A stretch of DNA of 64,000 nucleotides from the NCBI GenBank assembly GCA_016715765.1, contig JADJZJ010000014.1:1-64000 (forward strand), given 5' to 3'. The notes beneath the pieces were generated by a model. The model ran no database searches, was not told the origin of the DNA, and saw only the letters and a list, made by a program, of their open reading frames with translations. The stretch comes from Opitutaceae bacterium (lineage in GTDB: Bacteria; Verrucomicrobiota; Verrucomicrobiia; Opitutales; Opitutaceae). This document shows positions 55,804-64,000 of the stretch, in pieces (within the stretch, counting starts at the first letter, position 1; the number at the start of each line of letters is the position of its first letter). The position numbers were made by a program, and so were the translations under genes.

Positions 55804-57198
55804 ATGTCCGCCATCCCTGTCACCGTCCTCACCGGCTTCCTCGGCGCCGGCAAGACCACGCTCCTCAACCGCATCCTCACCGAACAGCACGGCAAGAAGA
55901 TCGCCGTGATCGAGAACGAGTTCGGCGAGGTCGGCGTGGACAACCAGCTCGTCATCTCCTCCGACGAGGAGCTCTTCGAGATGAACAACGGCTGCATCTG
56001 CTGCACCGTGCGCGGCGACCTGATCCGCATCCTCGGCCGCCTGCTCAAGCGCAAGGACCGCCTCGACGCCATCCTGATCGAGACCACCGGCATGGCCAAC
56101 CCCGGCCCGGTGGCCCAGACGTTCTTCACCGACGACGAGATGAAGTCCAACTTCCGGCTCGACGCCATTGTCACGCTCGTGGACGCCAAGCACATCAGCC
56201 AGCACCTCGGCACCGACGACGAGGCCCTGAAGCAGATCGCGTTCGCCGACGTCATCCTGCTCAACAAGACCGACCTCGTCGCCCCGGCCGAACTCACGGC
56301 GCTCGAGTCGCGGATCCGCGGCATCAACGCCGTCGCGAAAATCCACCGCACCCAGAACGCCGCCATCGACCTCGACAAGGTGATCAACATCGGCGGCTTC
56401 AACCTCTCCCGCGCCACCGAGCTCGACCCGAAGTTCCTCGAGCAGGAATACCCCTTCGAATGGGCCGGCGCCTACCCGCTCCCCGCCGGCACCCACGAGC
56501 TGGAAATCGGCCATGGGGACGAACCGCATGATCATGATCACAGCCACGAGGGCTGCGATCACGACCACCATCATCACGGTAACGAGAATGAACTCGACGT
56601 GGTGATCATGCCGGTGCCCTCGCTGGATGAAAAGGAAATCGCCGCGGTGCGCGATGCCGCCGCACTCGTCTTCGGCGACTGGGAAACCCGCCTGCAGGCC
56701 GGCGACACCGTCATCCCCGGCTCCGCGCTCAACCGCCTGCTCCTCACCGAGGGCAACGGCAAGTTCGCGCTCAAGGTCGAGACCGCCGGCCACTACCTCG
56801 TCTTCGAGGCCTGCGGCGAGCATCCCCTGCACATCAACGTGGGCGCCAGCTTCGTGAAGCCTGACTGGCAGCAGGACTTTCACGCCGCCCACACGCACAA
56901 CGACGCCGTCACCTCGGTCGGCATCACCCTCCCCGGCGACCTCGACGGCAAGCGGCTCAACGACTGGATCAGCGAGCTGCTCCGGGTGAAGGGCGGCGAC
57001 ATCTACCGCATGAAGGGCGTGCTCGCCGTCAAGGGCACCAACAAGCGCCTCGTTTTCCAGGGCGTGCACATGCTCTTCGACGCCAAGTTTGACCGCGAAT
57101 GGGGCGCCGAGCCGCGCCACAACACCCTCGTCTTCATCGGCAAAAACCTCGACCGCCCCGCGCTCACGGAAGCCTTCAAGGCGTGTTTGGCGGGCTGA
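55804..57198 (+). CDS. CobW/COG0523 family GTPase (metal chaperone)
   Basis: I chose ATG 55804 (MSAIPVTVLTGFLGAGKTTL). The 464-residue protein has a Walker A GFLGAGKTTLL, the metal-binding CxCC in NGCICCTVRGD near residue 67, VENEFGEV-like VIENEFGEVGVD, ILIETTGMANPGP and the NKTD guanine motif. A His/Asp-rich loop (HDHDHSHEGCDHDHHHHGNE) near 240-260 precedes a CobW C-terminal domain (FVKPDWQQDFHAAHTHNDAV, RVKGGDIYRMKGVLAV). Such GTPases insert or deliver Zn, Co or Fe. Zn is the commonest guess for this type. It is monocistronic. No Zur box was recognised. Confidence 0.92.
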   Translation: MSAIPVTVLTGFLGAGKTTLLNRILTEQHGKKIAVIENEFGEVGVDNQLVISSDEELFEMNNGCICCTVRGDLIRILGRLLKRKDRLDAILIETTGMANPGPVAQTFFTDDEMKSNFRLDAIVTLVDAKHISQHLGTDDEALKQIAFADVILLNKTDLVAPAELTALESRIRGINAVAKIHRTQNAAIDLDKVINIGGFNLSRATELDPKFLEQEYPFEWAGAYPLPAGTHELEIGHGDEPHDHDHSHEGCDHDHHHHGNENELDVVIMPVPSLDEKEIAAVRDAAALVFGDWETRLQAGDTVIPGSALNRLLLTEGNGKFALKVETAGHYLVFEACGEHPLHINVGASFVKPDWQQDFHAAHTHNDAVTSVGITLPGDLDGKRLNDWISELLRVKGGDIYRMKGVLAVKGTNKRLVFQGVHMLFDAKFDREWGAEPRHNTLVFIGKNLDRPALTEAFKACLAG

Positions 57199-57210
57199 GG
57201 CTGGTATTAT

Positions 57211-57300
57211 TGCAGGGCGGGGTCTCCTCCTTCGCCGGGCCGGCGGAGGACAGGTCCGAACCCCGCCTGGGAGCACGGGCGGCTCGCCCGGATTCGACGC
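57211..57300. repeat. Family B hairpin with inner M hairpin and E arm
   Basis: AGGGCGGGGTCTCCTCCTTC, inner GGCGGAGGACAGG, CCGAACCCCGCC, then TGGGAGCACGGGCGGCTCGC. It is half of the composite plan seen at 15690. Confidence 0.75.
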
Positions 57301-57456
57301 CGCGCGCTTCGGCCTCGGGAAATCCGCCAAGGGCTTCGCTTCGATCTTTGCCTTGAGGTCGGGCGTGCCGGGAGGAAAATGCGCGCAGCGCCATCTATCC
57401 GCTCTGCGCAAAAATCCTGTCACCATCCGGGCTTTTTGCGCCACTGGGATTGTGAC

Positions 57457-58950
57457 ATGAAAACCGCGCCCTCCTCTACTCAGTCAGTCGCCGATACCGA
57501 GCTTGTCCAGGCCAGCCTGGCTGGAAACCGTGACGCCTTCGGCTCCATCGTCATCCGCTATCAGTCGCTCGTTTGCTCGCTCGCCTACAGTGCTACCGGC
57601 AGCTTCGACCGCAGCGAGGACCTCGCCCAGTTGACCTTTGTCACCGCCTGGCAGCGGTTGTCGGAACTGCGCGAGCCGGCCAAACTCCGGGCTTGGTTGT
57701 GCGGCATCGCCCGCAACCTCATCAGCAATGCGCAACGCCGCGCCGGCCGGGAGCCGGCCAGCCTGGGCGAGCCGTTTACCGAAGTGCACGAGGCCGTCGC
57801 GCCGGAGGTTTCGCCCTCGGACCAGGCCGTCAGCCGCGAGGAGCAGGCGATACTCTGGCGCGCCTTGCAGCACATACCCGCAAGCTACCGCGAACCGCTC
57901 GTACTGTATTACCGCGAGCAGCAATCGATCAGGAATGTGGCGGAGGCCATGGAATTGAGCGAGGACGCCGTGAAACAGCGCCTCGCGCGCGGCCGGGCCC
58001 TGCTCCACGAACAGGTGCTGGCCCTGGTCGAGGGCACGCTCGCACGCAGCAAGCCGGGGCCGAGGTTCACGCACGGCGTGATGGCCGCCGTGCCGGTGAT
58101 CGGCACCGGCACAGCCGCCGCATGCGCCACCGCAACCCACGGCGCCGCCGGCTCCAAAGGCGCGCCCTGGCTGGCCACGCTGGGCGCATTGGTCTCGGCC
58201 CAGTTGCTTTGGTTCGTATCCTCGGTTGCGTTCGTGGCGGGCATCGGGGCGTTCGCCGGCTGGCAGATGGGTTCACCGATGTCATCGCTGTCGGAGCGGC
58301 GCTGGGCGCTCTGGTTCTGGCGCTCGCTGGCGTTTGGACTGGTCGCGTTTGTCCTGCCGGCGACATTGCTGGAAAACGGCGGCAAAACGGCTCCCGGCAT
58401 GTTCAGCGCGCTGCAAATCTGGCTGGCGCTGTTTTACGTCGTCACGGGAACCCCACTCGTCCTATGGGCCATCGCCAATCACCAGCGGATTCGTACCGAC
58501 ACGGCCCACCCGGCCAACAACGTATCAGGTCCGGACCCATCGCTGCGTCGCTGGGTAACCGCCGGCATGGTCGGTCTGGCCGCCCTGTTGATCTGGGGGC
58601 TGAGCCGGACCCACTGGTCCGAGAACATCCGCGCCGACCAGACCTGGGCCGTCATCTCGGCCCATCCCGGGGCCAAACTATGTGTCAACGAATTGGAAAA
58701 TGGCGGCCGCTGGATCGAGATCGATGCGACGCATGCCGGCTCTGTCATGCGCTGGCGAGGTCCGCTCAGCGAGGAGACATTTCAGCGGCTGAAACAGGCC
58801 GACCGTCACTACGTAATACGTCTGCAGGGCCGTGACTATGAGGTGCTCGGATGGCCCGCGCGCCGACTTCCGCTGGTGCTGATCCTCGGCCTCAGCGCCG
58901 GGGGACTGCTCCTCTGCCGAACCTCGTATCGCAAGCCGAGGATGGGCTGA
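57457..58950 (+). CDS. ECF sigma factor fused to a multi-pass membrane domain
   Basis: I chose ATG 57457 (MKTAPSSTQSVADTELVQAS). Of 497 residues, 1-195 are an ECF sigma factor: sigma-2 at about 20-95 (FGSIVIRYQSLVCSLAYSAT, DLAQLTFVTAWQRLSEL, LRAWLCGIARNLISN) and sigma-4 at about 140-190 (YREPLVLYYREQQSIRNVAE, SEDAVKQRLARGRALL). The remainder has five or so hydrophobic segments (LGALVSAQLLWFVSSVAFVA, WRSLAFGLVAFVLPATL, LQIWLALFYVVTGTPLVLWA, GMVGLAALLIWGL, LPLVLILGLSAGGLLL). It may be held at the membrane by its own C-terminus in place of a separate anti-sigma factor. The signal and regulon are unknown. Confidence 0.88.
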   Translation: MKTAPSSTQSVADTELVQASLAGNRDAFGSIVIRYQSLVCSLAYSATGSFDRSEDLAQLTFVTAWQRLSELREPAKLRAWLCGIARNLISNAQRRAGREPASLGEPFTEVHEAVAPEVSPSDQAVSREEQAILWRALQHIPASYREPLVLYYREQQSIRNVAEAMELSEDAVKQRLARGRALLHEQVLALVEGTLARSKPGPRFTHGVMAAVPVIGTGTAAACATATHGAAGSKGAPWLATLGALVSAQLLWFVSSVAFVAGIGAFAGWQMGSPMSSLSERRWALWFWRSLAFGLVAFVLPATLLENGGKTAPGMFSALQIWLALFYVVTGTPLVLWAIANHQRIRTDTAHPANNVSGPDPSLRRWVTAGMVGLAALLIWGLSRTHWSENIRADQTWAVISAHPGAKLCVNELENGGRWIEIDATHAGSVMRWRGPLSEETFQRLKQADRHYVIRLQGRDYEVLGWPARRLPLVLILGLSAGGLLLCRTSYRKPRMG

Positions 58951-59030
58951 ACCGACCTGCGTCAAGCTGGGCGCAGGTTACTCTTTTGAAGAAGCTCAAA
59001 GGACCTGTTTGACGGGCTGAGGTCGAGCCC

Positions 59031-59181
59031 TGGGAGCGCGACCGCCCTCGGTCGCAATTGTGCGAAAGCCGTCAGGGCAAGCGAAAGCGAACCTGCGATA
59101 GAAAGCATTGATGGTCCGCCTGGGAGCGCGGGCGGCTCGCCCGCATCCACTCTGTTGCGGGCCAGCGGCCCGCGCTCCCAG
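59031..59181. repeat. Family E hairpins
   Basis: TGGGAGCGCGACCGCCCTCG then GTCGCAATTG at 59031-59060, and CTGGGAGCGCGGGCGGCTCG ... CCAGCGGCCCGCGCTCCCAG at 59120-59181. A CGCGGAG-word repeat follows to 59221. There is no gene between 58951 and 59218. Confidence 0.8.
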
Positions 59182-59218
59182 GGCCCAACTCCGCGTTCTC
59201 CGCGCCTCCGCGTGAGCT

Positions 59219-60694
59219 CTATTTCACCCACTCCACGCGAATGATGCGGTAGCCCTGACCCACCGCCGCAAAATGCAGCCGGCCGTCGCGGACTTCAGGG
59301 TGCAGCTCACCATCCTGTCCCAGCAGCCGCACCGACTTCACCTCCGCCTTCGCCTCCAGCCACACGCTCCCGGCCTGGTCCGCGAACAAATGCAGGTAGG
59401 TGACGCGGCCGTTCTCCGTCGTCGGCACACTGGCGGCGCCTTCGCGGCCGCCGCGGACGTCATGGATCGCCTCGCCGTTGACCTTCATCCACGCCGCCAT
59501 TTCGGCCAGCGCGGCCTCCGTGCCCTCCGGCAGCCGGCCATCAGGCCGCGGTCCGATATTCAACAGGTAGTTGCCGTCCCACGCGCGAATCCGGCCCAGG
59601 CGCTCGAGTTCGACATTCAGCTCACCGGCAAACGGACCGGAATAGCCCCAGTGTCCGTACCAACTCCGGCAATATTCCCAGCGCCCCGCCGGCCGCTCGC
59701 TTAACGCGGTGTACTCATGCGTCGTAAAATCGCCGAACTTCATGGTCGTCGTGTCGCTCCCGTCCGGCGTGCGCACGCGGCCCCAGCGGTCATTGATGAG
59801 GATCTGCGGCTGCAGCGAGCGGATCCAGCGGTAGACCGCCTTCGTGGGAAAGGTCACCCCCGGCCAGCCCAGGCCGTCGAACCACAGTTCCTCGACCGGG
59901 CCATAGCCGGTCAGCAGCTCGTGCAGCTGCGCGATGGTATAAATGAAAAACTCCCGCGCGCGCTCCGCGTTGGCCGCCGCATCGGCGATCGGCGGACGCT
60001 GGTTGCGCTGGCGGTGGTCGAAGTTCACATCGCCCAGCGGAAATCCGGGATAATGCCAGTCCTGCGGCGAAAAATAGAAGCCAACCTTGAGTCCGCTCGC
60101 GCGCAGGCCGTCCGCGTAGGTCCGCAGCAGGTCGCGCCCGCCGAGGAATTGCCTGGTGGAAAAATTGCCCCACCGCGACGGCCACAGCGCGAAGCCGTCG
60201 TGATGCTTCGCGGTCAGCACCATGTAGCGGAAGCCCGCGGCGCGGGCCTGCGGCGCCCACGCGCCCGGGTCCCAGGCCGTGGGGTTGAAGCGATCCGCGA
60301 GCCGGAAATAACCCATGCCGTGAAAGCGCGCCTCCTCGGTGCCATGCGGGTAACCGCGGATGGAGGCCCACGAGGGCTGCAACTGCTCCACGCTGTGAAA
60401 GCCCCAATGCATGAACAGCCCCAGCCCCGCGCCCGGCCACCACGCCGCGCCGGGATGCGGATTCGGCGTCACCACCGCCGTGTCCGCCACGGCGTCGTCC
60501 GGCGTCGCCAGCAATTCCAGCGCCAGCGCCCGCAGCGCCGGATCGGTCACCCGGTACGCCGCGCGCGCCCCGGGCGTGTCGAGCACTTCGGTGGGATTTT
60601 CAAAATCCGCGGCGGCCACATTCATGGTGCAGGCCAGCCCACAGCAGAACCAGGCGCGTGGCCACGACCAAAACCGCAGGGAAGCAGAAGTCAT
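59219..60694 (-). CDS. GH29 alpha-L-fucosidase
   Basis: This is 491 residues from ATG 60694 with a signal peptide (FWSWPRAWFCCGLACTMNVA). The GH29 TIM barrel is clear: LGLFMHWGFHSVEQLQPSW, YMVLTAKHHDGFALWPS, VGFYFSPQDWHYPGFP, and the nucleophile Asp in VEELWFDGLGWPG near residue 283. DGNYLLNIGPRPDGRLPEGT follows, then a C-terminal beta domain. It removes terminal fucose from glycans in the periplasm or outside. The GH29 family is common in polysaccharide-degrading Verrucomicrobia. No other fucose gene is adjacent; the GHMP/UDPGP fusion at 25221 resembles a fucokinase but is distant. Stop TAG is followed by CGCGGAG-word repeats. Confidence 0.93.
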   Translation of the reverse strand: MTSASLRFWSWPRAWFCCGLACTMNVAAADFENPTEVLDTPGARAAYRVTDPALRALALELLATPDDAVADTAVVTPNPHPGAAWWPGAGLGLFMHWGFHSVEQLQPSWASIRGYPHGTEEARFHGMGYFRLADRFNPTAWDPGAWAPQARAAGFRYMVLTAKHHDGFALWPSRWGNFSTRQFLGGRDLLRTYADGLRASGLKVGFYFSPQDWHYPGFPLGDVNFDHRQRNQRPPIADAAANAERAREFFIYTIAQLHELLTGYGPVEELWFDGLGWPGVTFPTKAVYRWIRSLQPQILINDRWGRVRTPDGSDTTTMKFGDFTTHEYTALSERPAGRWEYCRSWYGHWGYSGPFAGELNVELERLGRIRAWDGNYLLNIGPRPDGRLPEGTEAALAEMAAWMKVNGEAIHDVRGGREGAASVPTTENGRVTYLHLFADQAGSVWLEAKAEVKSVRLLGQDGELHPEVRDGRLHFAAVGQGYRIIRVEWVK

Positions 60695-60787
60695 GATGTT
60701 TGTCCGTCACCCAAGACTTACCCCGCGAAATGTCCAGAGACGAACCGAGCTTATTGGACAAGAAATCCCGAGCGCTGGTGGCCTGAA

Positions 60788-60973
60788 GCAGGGCAGGTCT
60801 TTGACCTGCCATTGGGGGCATCATTCGCGGTGGGGCATCCGAAGGCAGGTCACAGACCTGCCCTACTTTGTCGCACCGCCACCCATTCGTAGCGCGGTGC
60901 TTCAGCCCGCGCCAACCACGCCACCCGGCAGTTCGATTCTCACGATCAAGTGCCGGCTGAAGACCGGCACTAC
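60788..60973. repeat. Family F double hairpin and family D copy 4
   Basis: AGGGCAGGTCTTTGACCTGC ... GGCAGGTCACAGACCTGCCC ending CTAC at 60865, then GTAGCGCGGTGCTTCAGCCC ... GCCGGCTGAAGACCGGCACTAC at 60889-60973. They fill the gap between the convergent-side ends of the fucosidase promoter and the URO-D gene. Confidence 0.85.
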
Positions 60974-60982
60974 TTCCCAAGC

Positions 60983-62131
60983 CTAATACCTGCCGTACTT
61001 TTCCACCAGCTCCCGCAGCAAGGCGACATTCGCCGCCGGTGTGTCCGGGGCGATCGCGCAGGCGGTGCTCAGGATGAAGCCGCGCGCGGTCATCCCGATT
61101 TCCAGGCGCCGGATCACATCCGCCTCCACCTGCGCCGGCGTGCCGCGCAACAGGGTATGCACGGGATCAATGTTGCCCTTGATGAAGGCGCGGTGGCCGA
61201 TGCGCCGCACGGCGTCGGCCAGTTCCACGTTGCCCAGCGGCGGCGGATCGAGGCATTCGAGGCCGTCGAATCCCACCCCGATGATCATCTCCAGCCGGTC
61301 CCCGATGGCCCCGCAGGTGTGGCAATAAACGGGCACCCCGCCCTCGCGGGCCGCCTGCACGAGCACGGCCTGCGCGGGCGCGATCAGGTCGCGGTACAAT
61401 CCCGGCGAGATGAAACCCTGCCCCGACCACGGGGCCGAGACATTCAACGCATCCGCCCCGGCGGCAATCTGCTCGCGCGCATGCCCGGCCACGGCCCGGG
61501 CGAATTTGTCCAGGAGGGCGCGGCATTTCCCGGCTTCGGTCAGCAGCGCGATCATCGCGCCGTCGGCCCCCATCAGGTCAATGAGGTAGTCCTCCGGCGA
61601 ATAGAGCGCCCCGTGCACCGATACCTCCGGGCCCACCAGCGCCCGCGCCTGCGTCAGTTCCGCCACCCGGGCGGCCGCTCCGCTGGCGATCCGCATGCGC
61701 AGCCGGGTCGAGGGCGGGTGGTAGCTCAACTGCTCCGCGATCGCGGCCGGATCGAGCTCGCCGATTTCCCGCTCGGGCGGCGTGGCGTGGAGGTAGCGCG
61801 GCAGGTCGTTGCGGCAATATTCGCAGCGGTCCCCGTTCTTGAAATGCACCACCGGTCCCTCGGGGTTCGTGCGGTCGATGCTCCGCACGGCCGACTCATC
61901 CAGCGGCGCGGCCCCCACGGCCGGGATGAGGACGCCATCGAAGCCGAAGCGCTGGCTGATCTCGCAGAAGCCCCGGGCCAGGGCGCCGCCGTGGTTGTGC
62001 CAGACGTCGATCGGGTCGAGTTCGGGCAGCTGCCGGAGCACGAAGCCCAGGGCCGGCTGGCACATGACCGGCACGCGGTCCGGTTTTTCCAGGCGCATGG
62101 CCGCGGCCATCCGGGTACGGGAAGTATGCAT
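60983..62131 (-). CDS. URO-D superfamily protein (corrinoid methyltransferase MtaA/CmuA-like)
   Basis: I chose ATG 62131 (MHTSRTRMAAAMRLEKPDRV), because further upstream is repeat DNA. It is 382 residues. Start RMAAAMRLEKPDRVPVMCQP is the classic MtaA/CmuA/URO-D beginning. The body has PEGPVVHFKNGDRCEYCRND, LNVSAPWSGQGFISPGLYRD, the zinc-type H-x-C in VYCHTCGAIGDRLEMIIGVG, and IKGNIDPVHTLLRGTPAQVE near the end. H-x-C at this strand binds Zn in corrinoid methyltransferases, so it may move a methyl group to a thiol. No corrinoid protein gene is nearby. It differs strongly from the URO-D protein at 8095. Confidence 0.84.
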   Translation of the reverse strand: MHTSRTRMAAAMRLEKPDRVPVMCQPALGFVLRQLPELDPIDVWHNHGGALARGFCEISQRFGFDGVLIPAVGAAPLDESAVRSIDRTNPEGPVVHFKNGDRCEYCRNDLPRYLHATPPEREIGELDPAAIAEQLSYHPPSTRLRMRIASGAAARVAELTQARALVGPEVSVHGALYSPEDYLIDLMGADGAMIALLTEAGKCRALLDKFARAVAGHAREQIAAGADALNVSAPWSGQGFISPGLYRDLIAPAQAVLVQAAREGGVPVYCHTCGAIGDRLEMIIGVGFDGLECLDPPPLGNVELADAVRRIGHRAFIKGNIDPVHTLLRGTPAQVEADVIRRLEIGMTARGFILSTACAIAPDTPAANVALLRELVEKYGRY

Positions 62132-62316
62132 GGTTTCAGGCCATTGAACCACGGATTGCACGGATGTCACGGATGAGAGATGGAGATTGATTGACTGGGA
62201 GGGAGCGAGTCGGCGATCCCGCCCGGCCAACTGGCGGCGAAGGCACCGGCCCAGGCCGGCTGGCAGGCCGCGATTTACATTCGCCAAGCGCTCCGCCGGC
62301 CAGCAATTTCCGGCCC

Positions 62317-63399
62317 ATGGTCGAACCCGCCTCACCCCGCACCCGCCGGAGGCTTTTCTGGCAACTCCAGGTGGGCGGATGGTTGCTCGCGATCCCATTT
62401 TTCACCGGCATCGTGATGGTCGTCTTTTCCGATCCCGCCACGGCGCTGAAGGTGGGCGTGGTCCGCCAGTTCGCCGGCTTCATCGTGACCCTCGGACTCT
62501 GGCGCATCTACCGGCGCTGGCCCGCCGCCCGTTTCGAGCTGGCGCAGCGGGCCTGGCAAATCGTGCTCTGCTGCATCGCCGCCACCGGCATCGACTTCCT
62601 GCTCGGCGAAGCCGGCCGCAACCTGCTCTCGCTGCCGTCCCTGCCCGAAACCGTGCTGCGCGGCTCCCTCTTCCTGCGTTTCGCGGTTTTTGGCGCCTGG
62701 AGCGCACTCTACTTTGTGATCCGGCAGGAACTCGAATCCCGCGAAACCGAACTGCGGCTCGCCCGGGTCGAGGCCGTCAACCGCGAGGCCGAACTGCAGC
62801 TGCTGCGCGCGCAGATGAACCCGCATTTCATCTTCAACGCCCTCAACACCATCGTCGCCGAGGCCGAGGAGAACTCCGCCGCCGTCATCGCCACCACCCA
62901 CGCGGTCGCCGACTACCTCCGCTACTCCCTCAGCCACCGGGCCCACCGGGCGCCGCTCGGCGACGAACTCGACGCCATGGCCAACTACCTCCGGGTGGAG
63001 CGCACCCACCTGGGCGAACAGCAGTTCAACTGGCAGATCACGGCCGCCGCCGACGCCCGGGCCGCGCTGACCCCCACGGCCTTCGTCCAGCCGCTCATCG
63101 AGAACGCCGTCAAATACGGCCTCCGCACCTCCCCACCCCCGCTGCAGCTCCGCGTCACGGCCACGGTGCTGGGCAATGAGCTGTCCGTGGTCGTGGAGAA
63201 TTCCGGCCGGTGGATCCAACGCCGGCCCGGCGAGGAGACCGCCGACTCCACCGGCATCGGCCTGGCCAATGTGCGCCGCCGGCTCGTGCTGCTCTGCGGC
63301 GAAAACGCCCGGCTCGACATCACCTCGCCCGACGGCTTCGTCCGCATCGAGGCGCGCCTCCCGCTGCTGACCGCGGAGCCGCCGGCCGAGAGTAAATAA
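62317..63399 (+). CDS. LytS-type sensor histidine kinase
   Basis: I chose ATG 62317 (MVEPASPRTRRRLFWQLQVG); upstream in-frame sequence is repeat-derived. The 360-residue protein has four membrane segments within the first 150 residues (GGWLLAIPFFTGIVMVVFSD, AGFIVTLGLWRIYRRWP, ...FLRFAVFGAWSALYFVI), a coiled linker, the His_kinase box with phospho-acceptor His in QMNPHFIFNALNTI, and the ATPase part FVQPLIENAVKYGL and STGIGLANVRRRLVLL. The usual partner LytR response regulator is not the next gene, at least not within the first 200 bp of the following gene. The signal is unknown. Confidence 0.9.
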   Translation: MVEPASPRTRRRLFWQLQVGGWLLAIPFFTGIVMVVFSDPATALKVGVVRQFAGFIVTLGLWRIYRRWPAARFELAQRAWQIVLCCIAATGIDFLLGEAGRNLLSLPSLPETVLRGSLFLRFAVFGAWSALYFVIRQELESRETELRLARVEAVNREAELQLLRAQMNPHFIFNALNTIVAEAEENSAAVIATTHAVADYLRYSLSHRAHRAPLGDELDAMANYLRVERTHLGEQQFNWQITAAADARAALTPTAFVQPLIENAVKYGLRTSPPPLQLRVTATVLGNELSVVVENSGRWIQRRPGEETADSTGIGLANVRRRLVLLCGENARLDITSPDGFVRIEARLPLLTAEPPAESK

Positions 63400-63408
63400 T
63401 GGATCGAG

Positions 63409-63686
63409 GTAGGGCAGGTCTCCGACCTGCCCCCATTTAGCTTTCTGCCGCGGATCACGCGGATCAACGCGGATGACGGAGGTATTATCCGCGACTATCC
63501 GAGTAATCCGCGGAAAAGCATTTTCTATCGCACGACGATTGATCGTCGGATTTCAAAGGTAGGGCGAACCGTCCTCGGTGAGCCGCCCCATCGCGGATGG
63601 TCAACCGGCTCGGCGGGGACGCCTCGCCCTACCTTCAGACCACTCCGCCAGTGACCGCGGTAGGCAGCCCGCTGGCGGGCGCGGGT
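63409..63686. repeat. Cluster of families F, CACGGAT-word, I and G
   Basis: Family F GTAGGGCAGGTCTCCGACCT (63409-63432), GCCGCGGATCACGCGGATCA words to 63517, family I GTAGGGCGAACCGTCCTC ... GCCTCGCCCTAC (63559-63632) and family G GTAGGCAGCCCGCTGGCGGG (63660). The gap 63400-63800 holds no gene. The final 100 bp are less GC-rich and probably include the promoter of the last gene. Confidence 0.8.
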
Positions 63687-63800
63687 TGGGCGCACCCGCG
63701 GGGAATAATCACCGCCCTTCCGCGAATTCCTCAGTTAGGATTTGTCGCCCCGGTCCTGCAGCGGGTATGCCAGAACCGCTTCATTTCCAGTCCCCTTATC

Positions 63801-64000
63801 ATGCACGCTCCCCGTGACCCTGCCGTCGACCTGCGGCCCCGCTCCGTCAATCGCGCCACGACGCTCGCCGACGCCCCGGCCATCATCTACCCGGGCTCGG
63901 ATCCGGCCGGCCGGGCCCTCGCGGAGCAGCTGGCCGCCGCGCTCACGGCGCGCGGCGCCCGCGCGGTCGAGTGCGCCGCCGACCTCGCCCTCATGCCGGA
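63801..64000 (+). CDS. Unknown protein, 5' end only (continues beyond window)
   Basis: ATG 63801 opens a frame that stays open to the window edge (66 residues: MHAPRDPAVDLRPRSVNRAT, TLADAPAIIYPGSDPAGRAL, EQLAAALTARGARAVECAA). The codon pattern is like neighbouring genes. A Rossmann-like or heparinase-like start cannot be told from so short a piece. There is no signal peptide. Confidence 0.6.
   Translation, partial: MHAPRDPAVDLRPRSVNRATTLADAPAIIYPGSDPAGRALAEQLAAALTARGARAVECAADLALMP

Noticed and set aside
63578..63817. A small plus-strand open frame before the last gene
   Set aside because: Its translation comes from families I and G hairpins and changes character with them. There is no start signal.

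Overview
The window looks like a chromosomal segment from a high-GC, Gram-negative member of the Verrucomicrobiota, most like the Opitutaceae. This rests on several features: KDO synthesis (kdsA), an outer-membrane efflux tripartite system, a PATR-repeat surface protein ending in a PEP-CTERM sorting tail, polysaccharide-degrading enzymes (heparinase II/III-like, GH29 fucosidase), two URO-D superfamily proteins and folE2. No rRNA, tRNA, CRISPR array, phage or transposase gene was seen.

Layout. 1-10.4 kb: a GNAT acetyltransferase cut by the window edge, secreted or alpha/alpha-barrel proteins, an M14 carboxypeptidase, a tandem pair of six-hairpin-like proteins, a URO-D protein and a SYLF protein. 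10.7-14.2 kb: a large PATR/PEP-CTERM protein with three tandem internal repeat units and two apparent frameshifts. 14.7-31 kb: mostly housekeeping genes (rsmE, a lipoyl/PSBD protein, kdsA-pyrG, Gfo/Idh, pfkB, an SDR-folE2-PTPS pterin cluster, a GalU-like/GHMP-UDPGP sugar-nucleotide pair, an MBL hydrolase and pyruvate kinase). 31.4-33.3 kb: a heparinase-like lyase. 33.6-43.4 kb: a metal (probably Cu/Ag) resistance island with a Cys-rich peptide, cusB, cusA, an ECF sigma factor with a Cys-rich tail, a 52-residue Cys-rich mini-protein, an ICMT-like methyltransferase, a membrane protein and a CopA-type P1B ATPase. 43.7-57.2 kb: a DUF5916-like outer-membrane protein, a second RND operon (czcC, a mini-adaptor, czcA, a small Cys/His protein), ferritin, a lipoprotein, a TPR protein and a CobW GTPase. 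57.4-64 kb: an ECF sigma factor fused to membrane helices, an alpha-L-fucosidase, a second URO-D protein, a LytS-type sensor kinase and a gene running off the end.

How the genes work together. In the copper island three genes share an identical promoter architecture, GTAA(C/G)-N16-CGTC, placed 22-24 nt before their ATG: the Cys-rich peptide heading cusBA-sigma, the 52-aa Cys-rich mini-protein and the copA ATPase. The ECF sigma factor between them has a CxC in its linker and a C-terminal Cys cluster, like the copper-responsive CorE (ECF44) group. The simplest reading is a self-contained metal-sensing ECF regulon. The PTPS-folE2-SDR cluster could make tetrahydrobiopterin from GTP.

Most gaps between genes are filled by hairpin repeats. 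At least nine sequence-distinct families share the same ends, GTAG...CTAC, the tetranucleotide known to guide REP/RAYT elements. Several sit directly on gene ends and supply the TAG stop codon. Two lie in frame inside efflux genes (cusA and copA). Three copies form a conserved nested composite. Several frameshifts in otherwise well-conserved genes (near 880, 1228, 12050-12300, 35095, 36318-36633 and 51853) may be draft sequencing errors and should be checked before these genes are called pseudogenes.
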